From NCBI GenBank assembly GCA_964023205.1, contig OZ026833.1, forward strand, positions 47,618,441 to 47,682,440: a stretch of DNA of 64,000 nucleotides, in the 5' to 3' direction. This document shows positions 36,861 through 47,512 of this stretch, piece after piece; within the stretch, counting starts at the first letter, position 1, and the number at the start of each line of letters is the position of its first letter. Source of the DNA: Lutraria lutraria (lineage: Eukaryota; Mollusca; Bivalvia; Venerida; Mactridae). The notes under the pieces are model-generated. The model worked only from the letters and a program-made list of their open reading frames with translations, ran no database searches and was not told the origin of the DNA. Position numbers and translations under genes: made by a program.

Positions 36861-38594
36861 GGCCCCGTTTCATCAAACATCTTACGCCACTTCTTAAGTA
36901 AGAAGTGTCTTATCTCCATTCTTAGCGTTAAAATACGTTTCATCTATATTTTCTTAGCTACGAATTCTTAAGTTTGGGAACGATTCGTTCTTAACTTTAC
37001 GATTGCTCATGGACTTTCTTAAAGATAAGAAAACGCGGCTTCTGTTTTAATTATCACGAGACAGTCTTTTATTTTAAGACTGTTGAGTGCGATGTACTAG
37101 ATATCCGTATATAATGGAAAATAAATTCAGTTTTTTATTCAGGGGCGTAGCCAGCTATAAAAGAATTTTATGCACACAAGGAAGAATGTAAACCCCGCTG
37201 TTGCTTGGTTCTGGATTTTTTATGCCCCGCTATTCGAAATGGCAGAGGAGCGTAAAGTGTTTCCCCTGTCCGACTGTGCGTCTGTGTGTCCGTCCGTACA
37301 CACCAGAGGGTGGTTGTGGGGTTTGGGTTAGGGTTGGTACATTTTGGCATTTTGAGGTTCAATTACGTACAAATTGGAATTGTGGGAATAATTTCGACTT
37401 GTTGGGTGCAACTTGTGGGGATAAAAACACCGAAAACATCAAAGGGTGCACCCCATAACATACCTCTCATGAGAATGTCTGTCCGTTCAAATTTTGGTTT
37501 CCGAGCAATAACTCAAGAAATATTTCAAGGATTGTTTCATATTTTACATGAAGGAATATAATATTAAATACAGGTCAAGTTCGATTTCACATAAAACCCA
37601 AATATGTTCATAGGAGTTATGGTCCCTTTTTGACTTAGCTCTCGGGAGTCATTCGTGTCAGATAGTCGGACACATTTCTAGTTTAAATTAGAACTAAAAT
37701 GGTGAACTTTCAGTTGTATTTGCAGGGATTAGAAGCAGTGTCAAATATTATTTATTTGAATCATGCATTTTATTTTAAACACCGTGATTAACGTTTGTTA
37801 GACATAATGCATTTGTAATTAGCTTTCGACTTATATGGCACTTTTATATTGTTCACTTTTCAAATTAACGTTACGCACGTGCGTATGTGCGCATCGCTGA
37901 TATTTTTAACTAATTTTAAGACCGTGAACACATTTTTCGCTTCAAAACAAACCTTTTTGGCATTTCTCTTTAACCGATCGTATGTGCGTTTGATAGCCAT
38001 AAAACATATTAGTCATGATAAAAATTGAAAAATAAAGCTAATAGATATTAAAATGCATTTGGAGTTTCGTATTTATCAACTGTTTTCTCCGATTCTCACT
38101 GTGAATTCTTGCCGCCGCTCAAACGATATTAATTTGATCTGACCAGCATGAATCATAAAAGGTACGGTTGGGTTGTCCAACATATACAGGCGTGCGAATA
38201 AAGTAATTTTATGTGCAAGTTTGGGCGACTCAAAAATACATTTATCATGAGCCAATGTTCACATTGTTTAAAAACATATTTTCAGTTAAGATATATCAAA
38301 TAGTTTACATTTTCTGAAAGATGAGAGCTTCATCTTTAATTTGGTATATAATTTACAAAAATCGGTTGAGAAATAAAATATAATTCTCTATATAATATAT
38401 GTATAGAATCAATTTTTTTATCTTATTTACATAGCTAGGGCCGGTGAATACACTTTACCCGTGTAGACTGTGTCGCGGTCTTTACATATTTAGATAAGAA
38501 CAGTTGATAAAACGGTTTAAGCATTTCGTTACTTTTGTCGTAAGTGTTTTCGTAGGAACGAATCTTACGTGAGATAAGAATATATTGATGAAAC
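36861..38594. mobile_element. TIR transposon, copy 2 (right end altered)
   Basis: Same as the copy at 34287..36020, displaced by 2,574 bp, with the same TTGATGAAAC/TTCGTAAAAC junction. Confidence 0.7.
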
Positions 38595-38895
38595 TTCGTA
38601 AAACGCGTAACCCATATCTGTATTAAATAAATACTATCATTGTATCCATTAAAAAGATCAGTTTTGAAACCGAAAACATGGCTGATGAAAAATAAATAAA
38701 AAAGGGTTTTAATTCAAAAGTAGAAAAATATATAAGTACAATATGTCTTTATTGAATTGATCATCACATGAAACAAAAGATGAGAAAAAAATATATTCTC
38801 CGGAATGATAAATGAATAAAACCTCATTGATATTCCAAAATTTGATCTCACTTCAGCAAAATACTAGCTGTGAACGTGGGGTAAAATTATAGTTA

Positions 38896-39066
38896 GGGAG
38901 GAGCAATGGTGTAGAGGTAGAGCGCCGAACTCTTAACCCGGAGGTTGTGGGTTCACAATCCCTTCTTTCGGCGCGAGTACTGGTTAGAATCCTGGAAGCA
39001 GTCATCGAGTGTAGTTAATATAAATTGTAAGATATAGCTTTACATTTGATGTAAAATAAAAAAGTT
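38896..39066 (+). repeat. tRNA-derived SINE, unit copy 3
   Basis: Identical in structure to 33748..33918, displaced by 5,148 bp. Confidence 0.7.
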
Positions 39067-39252
39067 TAAACTAAAATTATAATTTAAAAAATCGGGCACA
39101 GGTTACCAGTTCGAAAAAAAGGCGAGGGTACGAATAGACCTATTCGGGAACCTGCCGACTAATGCGCTAGCTACCGTATGATGTAACACTTGCTACAATA
39201 ATTATATGCTTTGATACTTACATATGCAAGTTTACATTTACAGAACACAAAA

Positions 39253-42200
39253 ATGGCTTCCATCGATGAAGTAACCGTGAGACAAAGTAAACCCGGCGAT
39301 GAAAAATATATGTTGGAGTTCACTAAGAGACAATCCTTCGACTATACCATGTATGATTATCGTTCTTATATGAGAATAGACCCATCTTGTTTACTGGTTG
39401 CCGTTGACAACACAGATACACCCATAGGTATATAGGCCCCGTTTCATCAAACATCTTACGCCACTTCTTAAGTAAGAAGTGTCTTATCTCCATTCTTAGC
39501 GTTAAAATACGTTTCATCTATATTTTCTTAGCTACGAATTCTTAAGTTTGGGAACGATTCGTTCTTAACTTTACGATTGCTCATGGACTTTCTTAAAGAT
39601 AAGAAAACGCGGCTTCTGTTTTAATTATCACGAGACAGTCTTTTATTTTAAGACTGTTGAGTGCGATGTACTAGATATCCGTATATAATGGAAAATAAAT
39701 TCAGTTTTTTATTCAGGGGCGTAGCCAGCTATAAAAGAATTTTATGCACACAAGGAAGAATGTAAACCCCGCTGTTGCTTGGTTCTGGATTTTTTATGCC
39801 CCGCTATTCGAAATGGCAGAGGAGCGTAAAGTGTTTCCCCTGTCCGACTGTGCGTCTGTGTGTCCGTCCGTACACACCAGAGGGTGGTTGTGGGGTTTGG
39901 GTTAGGGTTGGTACATTTTGGCATTTTGAGGTTCAATTACGTACAAATTGGAATTGTGGGAATAATTTCGACTTGTTGGGTGCAACTTGTGGGGATAAAA
40001 ACACCGAAAACATCAAAGGGTGCACCCCATAACATACCTCTCATGAGAATGTCTGTCCGTTCAAATTTTGGTTTCCGAGCAATAACTCAAGAAATATTTC
40101 AAGGATTGTTTCATATTTTACATGAAGGAATATAATATTAAATACAGGTCAAGTTCGATTTCACATAAAACCCAAATATGTTCATAGGAGTTATGGTCCC
40201 TTTTTGACTTAGCTCTCGGGAGTCATTCGTGTCAGATAGTCGGACACATTTCTAGTTTAAATTAGAACTAAAATGGTGAACTTTCAGTTGTATTTGCAGG
40301 GATTAGAAGCAGTGTCAAATATTATTTATTTGAATCATGCATTTTATTTTAAACACCGTGATTAACGTTTGTTAGACATAATGCATTTGTAATTAGCTTT
40401 CGACTTATATGGCACTTTTATATTGTTCACTTTTCAAATTAACGTTACGCACGTGCGTATGTGCGCATCGCTGATATTTTTAACTAATTTTAAGACCGTG
40501 AACACATTTTTCGCTTCAAAACAAACCTTTTTGGCATTTCTCTTTAACCGATCGTATGTGCGTTTGATAGCCATAAAACATATTAGTCATGATAAAAATT
40601 GAAAAATAAAGCTAATAGATATTAAAATGCATTTGGAGTTTCGTATTTATCAACTGTTTTCTCCGATTCTCACTGTGAATTCTTGCCGCCGCTCAAACGA
40701 TATTAATTTGATCTGACCAGCATGAATCATAAAAGGTACGGTTGGGTTGTCCAACATATACAGGCGTGCGAATAAAGTAATTTTATGTGCAAGTTTGGGC
40801 GACTCAAAAATACATTTATCATGAGCCAATGTTCACATTGTTTAAAAACATATTTTCAGTTAAGATATATCAAATAGTTTACATTTTCTGAAAGATGAGA
40901 GCTTCATCTTTAATTTGGTATATAATTTACAAAAATCGGTTGAGAAATAAAATATAATTCTCTATATAATATATGTATAGAATCAATTTTTTTATCTTAT
41001 TTACATAGCTAGGGCCGGTGAATACACTTTACCCGTGTAGACTGTGTCGCGGTCTTTACATATTTAGATAAGAACAGTTGATAAAACGGTTTAAGCATTT
41101 CGTTACTTTTGTCGTAAGTGTTTTCGTAGGAACGAATCTTACGTGAGATAAGAATATATTGATGAAACGAGGCCATAGTCTATATAGACGCTTTTAAACT
41201 TAAAACTCAAAGGAACTTACAATATACAAGTACTTACAAAACCTGACCTGGAACTAATATATGTACATGTACTTGTTATCTAAGCCCCAATCACTTATTA
41301 TAATAAGGAATATGGCTGATTTCTTACTTCTTCATAAATTGCATTTAGTATAATTCTTAGAACTCATCTGCAATATTCAACAACCAACTTCTATGTATGT
41401 ATTGTCAAAAGAAGGCGATAAACTGTCGACTCCTGTGACTGTAGATTTAAATTATTGATATACATGTAGATAATGAATTTGCTGAGGGGAAACTATTATA
41501 GGTCGTACGCAGAATTGTTATTTAAACTTTGTTAAATTTCCACATATTACCCCATTTCTTCTTCTAATATATTTTCATCGAAAGTTCATTTCGAAGAAAA
41601 TGATTACCCATCTACTAACACCCTTTGATAACAAAAGTTACATTAATTTTCTTTGACAAATTAATTGGCGAGGTTTATTATTGGTGAGGTTTTATATTGG
41701 CGTGGTCTAGATTTGGCGGTTCCGATGTCGACCGCTAAAATAAAACAGGCGCCAATATTTAGACGTTTACAGTATATATCAACATTACGCGTTTGTAATG
41801 ATTATTACCTAACCATTGATCAATGCATTATTTTCGCCGATATAACTCATACTAACACTTCTGTTTCCCTTGCCAGGTTTCATGAGCTTCGGTGTACACA
41901 CCCCTGATATATTCTACCTTGGGCATTTCATTGTGCGGGAAGATCTCCGGAATAAAGGGATTGGTAGAAAGCTTTGGAAAGCAATGTTGGAAAAGGCTGG
42001 CGATAAAAACATCGCTCTGGACGGTCTACCAGCTATGATAGATTGGTATAAAGATAATGGATTTAACTTTCATTCCTTCAAGACCAATTTCTATATAATA
42101 ACAATAAGTGAAGATATGAAACAGTGTGTAGAAAACAAGTATGATGTTGTACCTTTATCTGATGAACACTGGCCATCTCTTATAGAATATGATCAGCTTG

Positions 42201-42571
42201 TTTACACCAACCTAAATCGAGAAAGAATACTGAAAGCTTGGTTTACAGACGAAGTGATTCGGGTGTTCATCGCCTTCAAAGAAGGAACAATAGTTGGTTA
42301 TGGAAGTATTCATGAACAACCTAACAATATGTTTTCACTAAGAAATGTGTATGCAGACAATGAAGAAGTATTAGAAGAAATATTGAGGAGTATGTTTGCT
42401 AATGTACCTGTTGGTGCTAAAGCAAGATGTAAACTGTTAGACAGTAAACCTCTTCCTAGATATTTTAAATCAGCTGTAAGAAGCCCAACATCCGCTCAAA
42501 GACTCTATAAAACAGCAATGATTGTAACAATCACAGATAGAATGTGGTTTTGCACAGCTCATATCTTATAA
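39253..42571 (+). CDS. GNAT N-acetyltransferase, HolE/YitH-like (copy G2), 289 aa
   Basis: Exon 1, using the nearest of three copies (39253..39427), joins exon 2 (41877..42571) in phase 1 to an 870-nt CDS. It has the same two-domain build as G1. The acetyl-CoA loop is R-N-K-G-I-G (in EDLRNKGIGRKLWKAM), followed by GDKNIALDGLPAMIDWY, then the C-terminal domain with HWPSLIEYDQLVYTNL and EGTIVGYGSIH, ending AHIL. The protein is presumably an acyl-CoA-dependent amine acyltransferase of unknown substrate. Intron 1 contains a 1.74-kb TIR transposon. The last ~280 nt of exon 2 are nearly identical to G3 while the first part differs at many sites, suggesting gene conversion. Three upstream copies of exon 1 and its upstream region are present. 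Confidence 0.85.
39435..41174. mobile_element. TIR DNA transposon in G2 intron 1, complete copy, 1,740 bp
   Basis: The ends are GGCCCCGTTTCATCAA and, inverted, GGCCTCGTTTCATCAA (15 of 16 match). Flanks are GTATATA on the left and ATAGTCTATATAGAC on the right. In paralogue G3 the same intron reads GTATATAGTCTATATAGACG without insertion, so the empty site is visible and the duplicated target is ATA (3 bp). A 3-bp duplication fits PIF/Harbinger-type elements. No transposase frame is seen, so it is non-autonomous. Confidence 0.83.
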
Positions 42572-42956
42572 AGAAAATCTGTCTATAAATTAGAATTTAA
42601 ATAACCTGGTCATGATTTGCAACAGGGTTTTTATTGATCTTTATAATACTTCATCATTTCGATATTAATATCAAGATACGAATAAATCAGTGTATAAATC
42701 TTGTATACGATATAGAAATACAAAATGTGCTACAAATAATCTTATGGTAATCAGTTGTTTGTGTTATATTCTCTCATCTACCTACATTATCATGATATGA
42801 ATTTTTAGATCATAATTCTAATTTGGATAAGCTCAGAATATTTATAATAATAATAATATCTTTATTTATAGAAGGTGTACACATTAAGTAAAATATACAA
42901 AACATTTAACTTATTTTCGATGTGGCCTTCTGGAAACACACAAATATAATTTTCGA

Positions 42957-44142
42957 AATATGGCTGACAAAATTCTAAAATGGTACATAGTGCATCATAA
43001 ACCAAAATACAGTGCAGATGAAATATTAATATCGGTAACGTAAATATCGTTTACTGTTTATTATTCGTTCATATTTTGTGTAATCTTGACAATATTAATT
43101 CATTCATTTTTTATCAGGTTTTTGAGGTCTTAGCCTAAATGCCTCAGATTTATACTATCTTGGAAATGTCATTGTGCGAGAAGACCTTCGTAATAAAGGC
43201 GTTGGTAGAAAGCTTTGGGAAGCAATGTTGGCATAGGCGGGTGACAAAAACATTGCACTTGATGGCGCACCTGCAATGGTTGATTGGTACAAGAACAAAA
43301 AAGGATTTAAGTTTCAATCTTTCAAAGTCTGGTTTCACAATATAACAATAAATGAAGAAATGAAAATTGTCATAGAAAATAGATATCAGATTGTACAATT
43401 GTCAGAGGAACATTGGCCATCCTGGATTGAATATGATCATCTTGTTTACCCAAACCTTGACCGAGAAAAGATTCTGGGAGCTTGGTTTGCTGATGAAGCT
43501 GTTCATGTCTTCATAAGCCCGCCCGACTAGCTCAGTGGTTAGAGCGGTTGTATGATGATCGAAAGGTTGTGAGTTCGAACCCCGGGCGAGGCTTACACTG
43601 TCCTTGACAAATTTGACTGAAGATATTACATCCTACTAGTATGTTAAATTGTCCTCCTCCACCTCTATATTATGTGGGGTAGCTTGGCAGAAGCTTACGA
43701 ATAGAATGTGGTTAGTATTTGTTAAGGCCTACATGAAGTGCAGGAAAGCTGGTTAGGATAACTGCCCGCCACGATATGACTGAAATAATGTTGAAAATGG
43801 CGTAAAACCCGATGAAACAAACAAACAAATCATGTCTTCATGGCTATGAAAGAAGGCACAATAGTTGGATACGGGAGTATTCATGAACAATCTGATAATG
43901 TATATGCTTTGAGAAATACATATGCGGACAATGAAGATGTGCTAGAGGAGATCCTTCGAAGAATGTTTTCAAACTTACCTGTTGGGACCGTTGCTCGGTT
44001 TATGTTCTTGGATGGTAAATCTATGCAATACTATCTTAAATCAGCTAACGAATCTAAAGATTCAGCACGGCAAATGTTTAATAAAGCTCTGATCGAAACC
44101 AATCCAGATAATATGTGGCTGGGCATAGAGCAAATTATCTAG
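42957..44142 (+). pseudogene. Acetyltransferase pseudogene (copy of G1 intron end and exon 2)
   Basis: 42957..43117 matches the end of G1 intron 1 (GGCTGACAAAATTC, AAACCAAAATACAGTGCAGA), and 43118..44142 matches G1 exon 2. Exon 1 is absent because the duplication began inside the intron. The reading frame has TGA at 43123..43125 (from TTTGGA-type sequence) and TAG at 43234..43236 (G1 has AAG), and a 315-bp SINE interrupts it at 43515..43829. The remaining codons are still well conserved up to the final TAG at 44140, so inactivation looks recent. Confidence 0.9.
43515..43829 (+). mobile_element. tRNA-derived SINE inserted in pseudogene exon
   Basis: Flanked by a perfect 12-bp target duplication, TCATGTCTTCAT (43503..43514 and 43830..43841). 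The head is tRNA-like (CTAGCTCAGTGGTTAGAGC as box A, GTGAGTTCGAACCCC as box B), the body is tRNA-unrelated, and the 3' part TGTTGAAAATGGCGTAAAAC plus an (AAAC)n tail resembles the conserved 3' domain found in several SINE families. 315 bp. Confidence 0.9.
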
Positions 44143-44891
44143 ACAAACGTCAATGGTAAAAATACTATCTAAAACTGTTTGAGTTATTAGGATAGTGTCA
44201 AAACCAGCATTTCCTTTGTGGTAGTGACTTACTTTTATATATTCCAACTATTTGTGACTTCAACTTGTGAATAAGTTTTCTTCAAATGTTCTTATACACA
44301 ATACTTAATTTAGTCATTGATATCAAATGCAGCATTTTTGCGGTAAGTTTGTCCACTGTATTAATTTATATACAATGCATTTTGATATCTTGCACGATTA
44401 GTAAATGGTACAAGCTTTGTACCACGTTCGTGAAATCACTACAAATACATACTTCTGTATTACGTGAAAAAACTGTGTGTTTGGTTCAATGTTTTCAATT
44501 CTTTTGACGTCAGCGTATCAGTTATCATACACTACACTACTGTGATTAATTTGTAGCTGGTTTACCTTTTACCTGTAATAAATACATGAAGTGAAGTGTA
44601 AATAGTAATATAAGGTATTATAGAATCAATTTTCTATAATATTTCTGTTTCTGTCCTTAAGGAATAACGTGGAATACAATTAAATAGAATTAAATATTAC
44701 TTTGATTGTATAATTTAAAGTAGCTTTATACATTGAACACTTGGGAACGAAATATATATTTTACGTTTTTGCGAAGTGGTTACTTAGGACAATTTGTTGA
44801 ATCCCGCTGTTATTTATTGAAAAACGTGCCGTTGTGTGTCCTTTTGATTATCCGAATACCCAGGCGCGAGTTACTGTCAGATAAGACAGTA

Positions 44892-45095
44892 TTAAACAAA
44901 TCTTAGCTGTAGAATGTCCACCGCCGCGCTGATAACCGCACCACAGGTCAGATGAGAGATGACATAGGCTGACAATCCCTCGACGTGCGCAGATCCAATG
45001 CCAAAATTGTCGAGGTCTACAGAATAGTCCTTGGACTCGCTGACATTAAAACTGAGAGATTCCTCTATATAGCTACTACAAGAACCAGAGGCCAT
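44892..45095 (-). CDS. Hypothetical small ORF, 67 codons from its internal ATG
   Basis: The minus-strand frame starts MASGSCSSYIEESLSFN at 45095 (or 12 codons further upstream at 45131) and runs to a TAA at 44892. It is polar and acidic in its first half, without a recognisable domain or signal peptide. The duplicated twin at about 32340..32560 is similar at the DNA level but has a TGA and frameshifts. It may be a leftover first exon of a divergent gene or a chance frame. I do not recognise it. Confidence 0.2.
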   Translation of the reverse strand: MASGSCSSYIEESLSFNVSESKDYSVDLDNFGIGSAHVEGLSAYVISHLTCGAVISAAVDILQLRFV

Positions 45096-45516
45096 AATAA
45101 ACGATTTCGGGTCCCGCTCTGTCGTACTCACACTTTTCTATATTATCCCTTTCCTATATCACTCTGCTTTCAGCTTCCAGAAGCTACAAAAAATGTTGAG
45201 TTATTCACCATAAATCAACGTAAAAAACTACTGCGTTTGTTTGATTATATTTCTTTTAATTCTTTAATTTAATGTGTCTGGCTAATATGTCAGGTCAAGT
45301 TTCACCAATTTATAGATTTAAAATTTAAATTAAAAACTAAAATAAACCCACTGTATAAAGTACATTGCAAATAATTTGAAATAAATATTACAATGATTGG
45401 TCTTCTATAAACCAATATCGCACATAATTTACACATTTTTTAACAATGATAATTACTCTGTATATAGGAATATATTACAACAAGTAGCCTTAAAATGACT
45501 ATAAATGTATAAAGCA

Positions 45517-45675
45517 GGGAACCGTGCCTCAGTTTTTTTATAAAGTCCTCCGTTCGTTAGATTCTTGATTTTAAAAAAGAATTTCTGTACCCAGAACCCC
45601 GCTAGTTTGTTTATTACGTAATACTCCATAGATAAAAAATGAAAACAAGTACCAAAATTCTGAGGCACGATTCCC
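45517..45675. mobile_element. 159-bp MITE
   Basis: Inverted ends GGGAACCGTGCCTCAG and GGGAATCGTGCCTCAG (15 of 16 match), reading outward to inward on each side. It is absent from the paralogous spacer at 32 kb, so it inserted after the duplication. The superfamily is not clear. Confidence 0.65.
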
Positions 45676-47220
45676 TAGATTAACTACCGCTACAAAATAC
45701 CGAAACCCGCTTTGAAATCCGTCATCAAATAAGACGGAAACGTTAATTAAAAAATGACACATACTGTGGGGTTTTTTTTCAACCTGAGCAATTAACAATG
45801 AAAGTGTCGGATCATTATCGTCTCATGAAATCAACGAATTTGACGCATCCAATTCAATTTTGATAGCCAATCAAAATCGCTTATGTTTACGGTTCAATAA
45901 TTGAACCACGACCAGGTTTGATGTCTAGTAAGAGATTTTATAACAAATGTTTGTCATTAATGAATTAATAGTATCATATCGTACCAATACAATGCTCATT
46001 ACGTTAGAGATGTTTAACGCTGATAAGGAAAAGTCGAAAAAGTGGTGCAGTATTTATCGCAATAAATCACCATTTCTTGAGCGTTCTGTTAGAATTTTTT
46101 GTTGCTTGGTATTAAAGTATGATATTTATTTTTTGTAAATAACGTAAAATATCATTTTACGTTATCTTAGCGATTTTAACCAAGCTAGATACTTTAAGTA
46201 AATCATGCAGAGATACAGTTGCGCGCCTCACACACGAACTCAAATGTATGATAACGTGCTAGAGTTCGTTATGCAGGGTACGTTCTGGGTGAGACTTACT
46301 TCATAATTTGGTGTAATTATATATGATCATAAAATATACACAAAGGTGCGATAGAAATTATATTAAAACGTTATTGTTTGGGTTAAAGTTTCTATAACTC
46401 TGTAAGAAAGAAACGTATTATTTATGTACGCGTTGTCTCCCTTATACCACGGTTTGACGCTACCCATGATGCATTGCAAGCTAAAAATAATGACTACGGT
46501 GAAACAGGTGCGTGTTTAACATACCGTTAATCAGTTAATATAGGGCTTGAAAAGGCAGACGCTGCAACGTAACTACAACGTAAGTTTGTAAAATTTATTC
46601 TTTATGTACCATTTATATTAATTTAAATGATTTGATTCTTCAATAAAAAGAAATGCTTTATCTGTTGGGGTTTTTTATGTTAAAATATAGGTCAGCAATC
46701 AGCATTATCCTGGGACGTAGCTTGTGGTATTTATGAACAAAAGGGGTGCATAGTCCTCGTTCATTTTGTTTTGCTACTCACTGTTCTTTGCTGTAATTCT
46801 ATTTTGAATATAAATCAAACTTGGTTTTCTACTTTATCGGAATGGATCAATAGTTTAAACGTACGTGTTGAAGTTAACTAGTACCTCATCCAACTAGTAA
46901 ATTCGACTCCGCCCCAACCCTAGTCATCGCGTAACCCATATCTATATAAAACAAATACTACCATTGTTTCCATTAAAAAAATCATAAATAAAAAATAAAT
47001 AAAAAAAGTGTTTTAATTCAAAAGTAGAAACATATATAAGTACAATATGTCTTTATTATGAAACAAAAGATGAGAAAAAAATATATTCTCTAAAATAATA
47101 AACCTTTCTTTGTTTGGTATTAGACTTTTCTTTTACTTTTTGTACGAGACAAAAATTATTGATATTCCAAATTTAATTCACTTCAGCAAAATACTGTGAA
47201 CGTATAGTAAAATTATAATT

Positions 47221-47376
47221 GGGAGGAGCAGTGGTGTAGGGGTTGAGCGTCGAACTCTTAACCCGGAGGTTTCTGGTTCACAATCCCTTCTTTCGGCGCG
47301 AGTCTAGGAAGCAGTCATCCCGAGTAGTTAATATGATTTGTAAGAACTTGCTCTACGATCGATATAATGTTTTAAA
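47221..47376 (+). repeat. tRNA-derived SINE upstream of G3
   Basis: Diverged copy of the SINE in the G2 repeat units, with GGTGTAGGGGTTGAGCGTCG and GGTTCACAATCC. It sits at the same place relative to exon 1, so it was present before the G2/G3 duplication. Confidence 0.65.
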
Positions 47377-47512
47377 CTAAACATTTAAAAAATCGGGTAC
47401 ATGTTACCAGTTTGAAAACAAGGCGAAGATTACGAGAACCTGTCCACTAATGTACTAGCTACCACATGTTCTGATACTTACGTATGCAAATATACCTTTT
47501 CAGAACACAAAA

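Larger units (their letters stand above)
33457..41168 (+). repeat. 2,574-bp tandem triplication carrying G2 exon 1
   Basis: Three direct copies start at 33457, 36031 and 38605 (GCGTAACCCATATCTGTATT) and follow each other without a gap; the third ends at 41168, about 10 bp short. Each holds a tRNA-derived SINE, the upstream region and first exon of acetyltransferase G2, the start of intron 1 and a TIR transposon. Copies are nearly identical; one difference seen is C (copy 1) against T (copies 2 and 3) in the CAGA(C/T)ACACCCATAGG end of exon 1. Only the last copy is followed by exon 2. Either a very recent event or an assembly error. Confidence 0.93.
44143..47512. other. Spacer upstream of G3 (second copy of the G1-G2 spacer)
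   Basis: Homologous in order to 29.6-34.1 kb, with a MITE at 45517..45675 that I do not see in the other copy. The SINE at 47221 and the upstream region of G3 match the repeated unit of G2. An isolated minus-strand frame lies at 44892..45095. Otherwise no gene. Confidence 0.6.

Noticed and set aside
43521..43595. Functional tRNA gene
   Set aside because: Box A and B are good, but the anticodon stem does not pair and the sequence is the head of a SINE bounded by a 12-bp target duplication.
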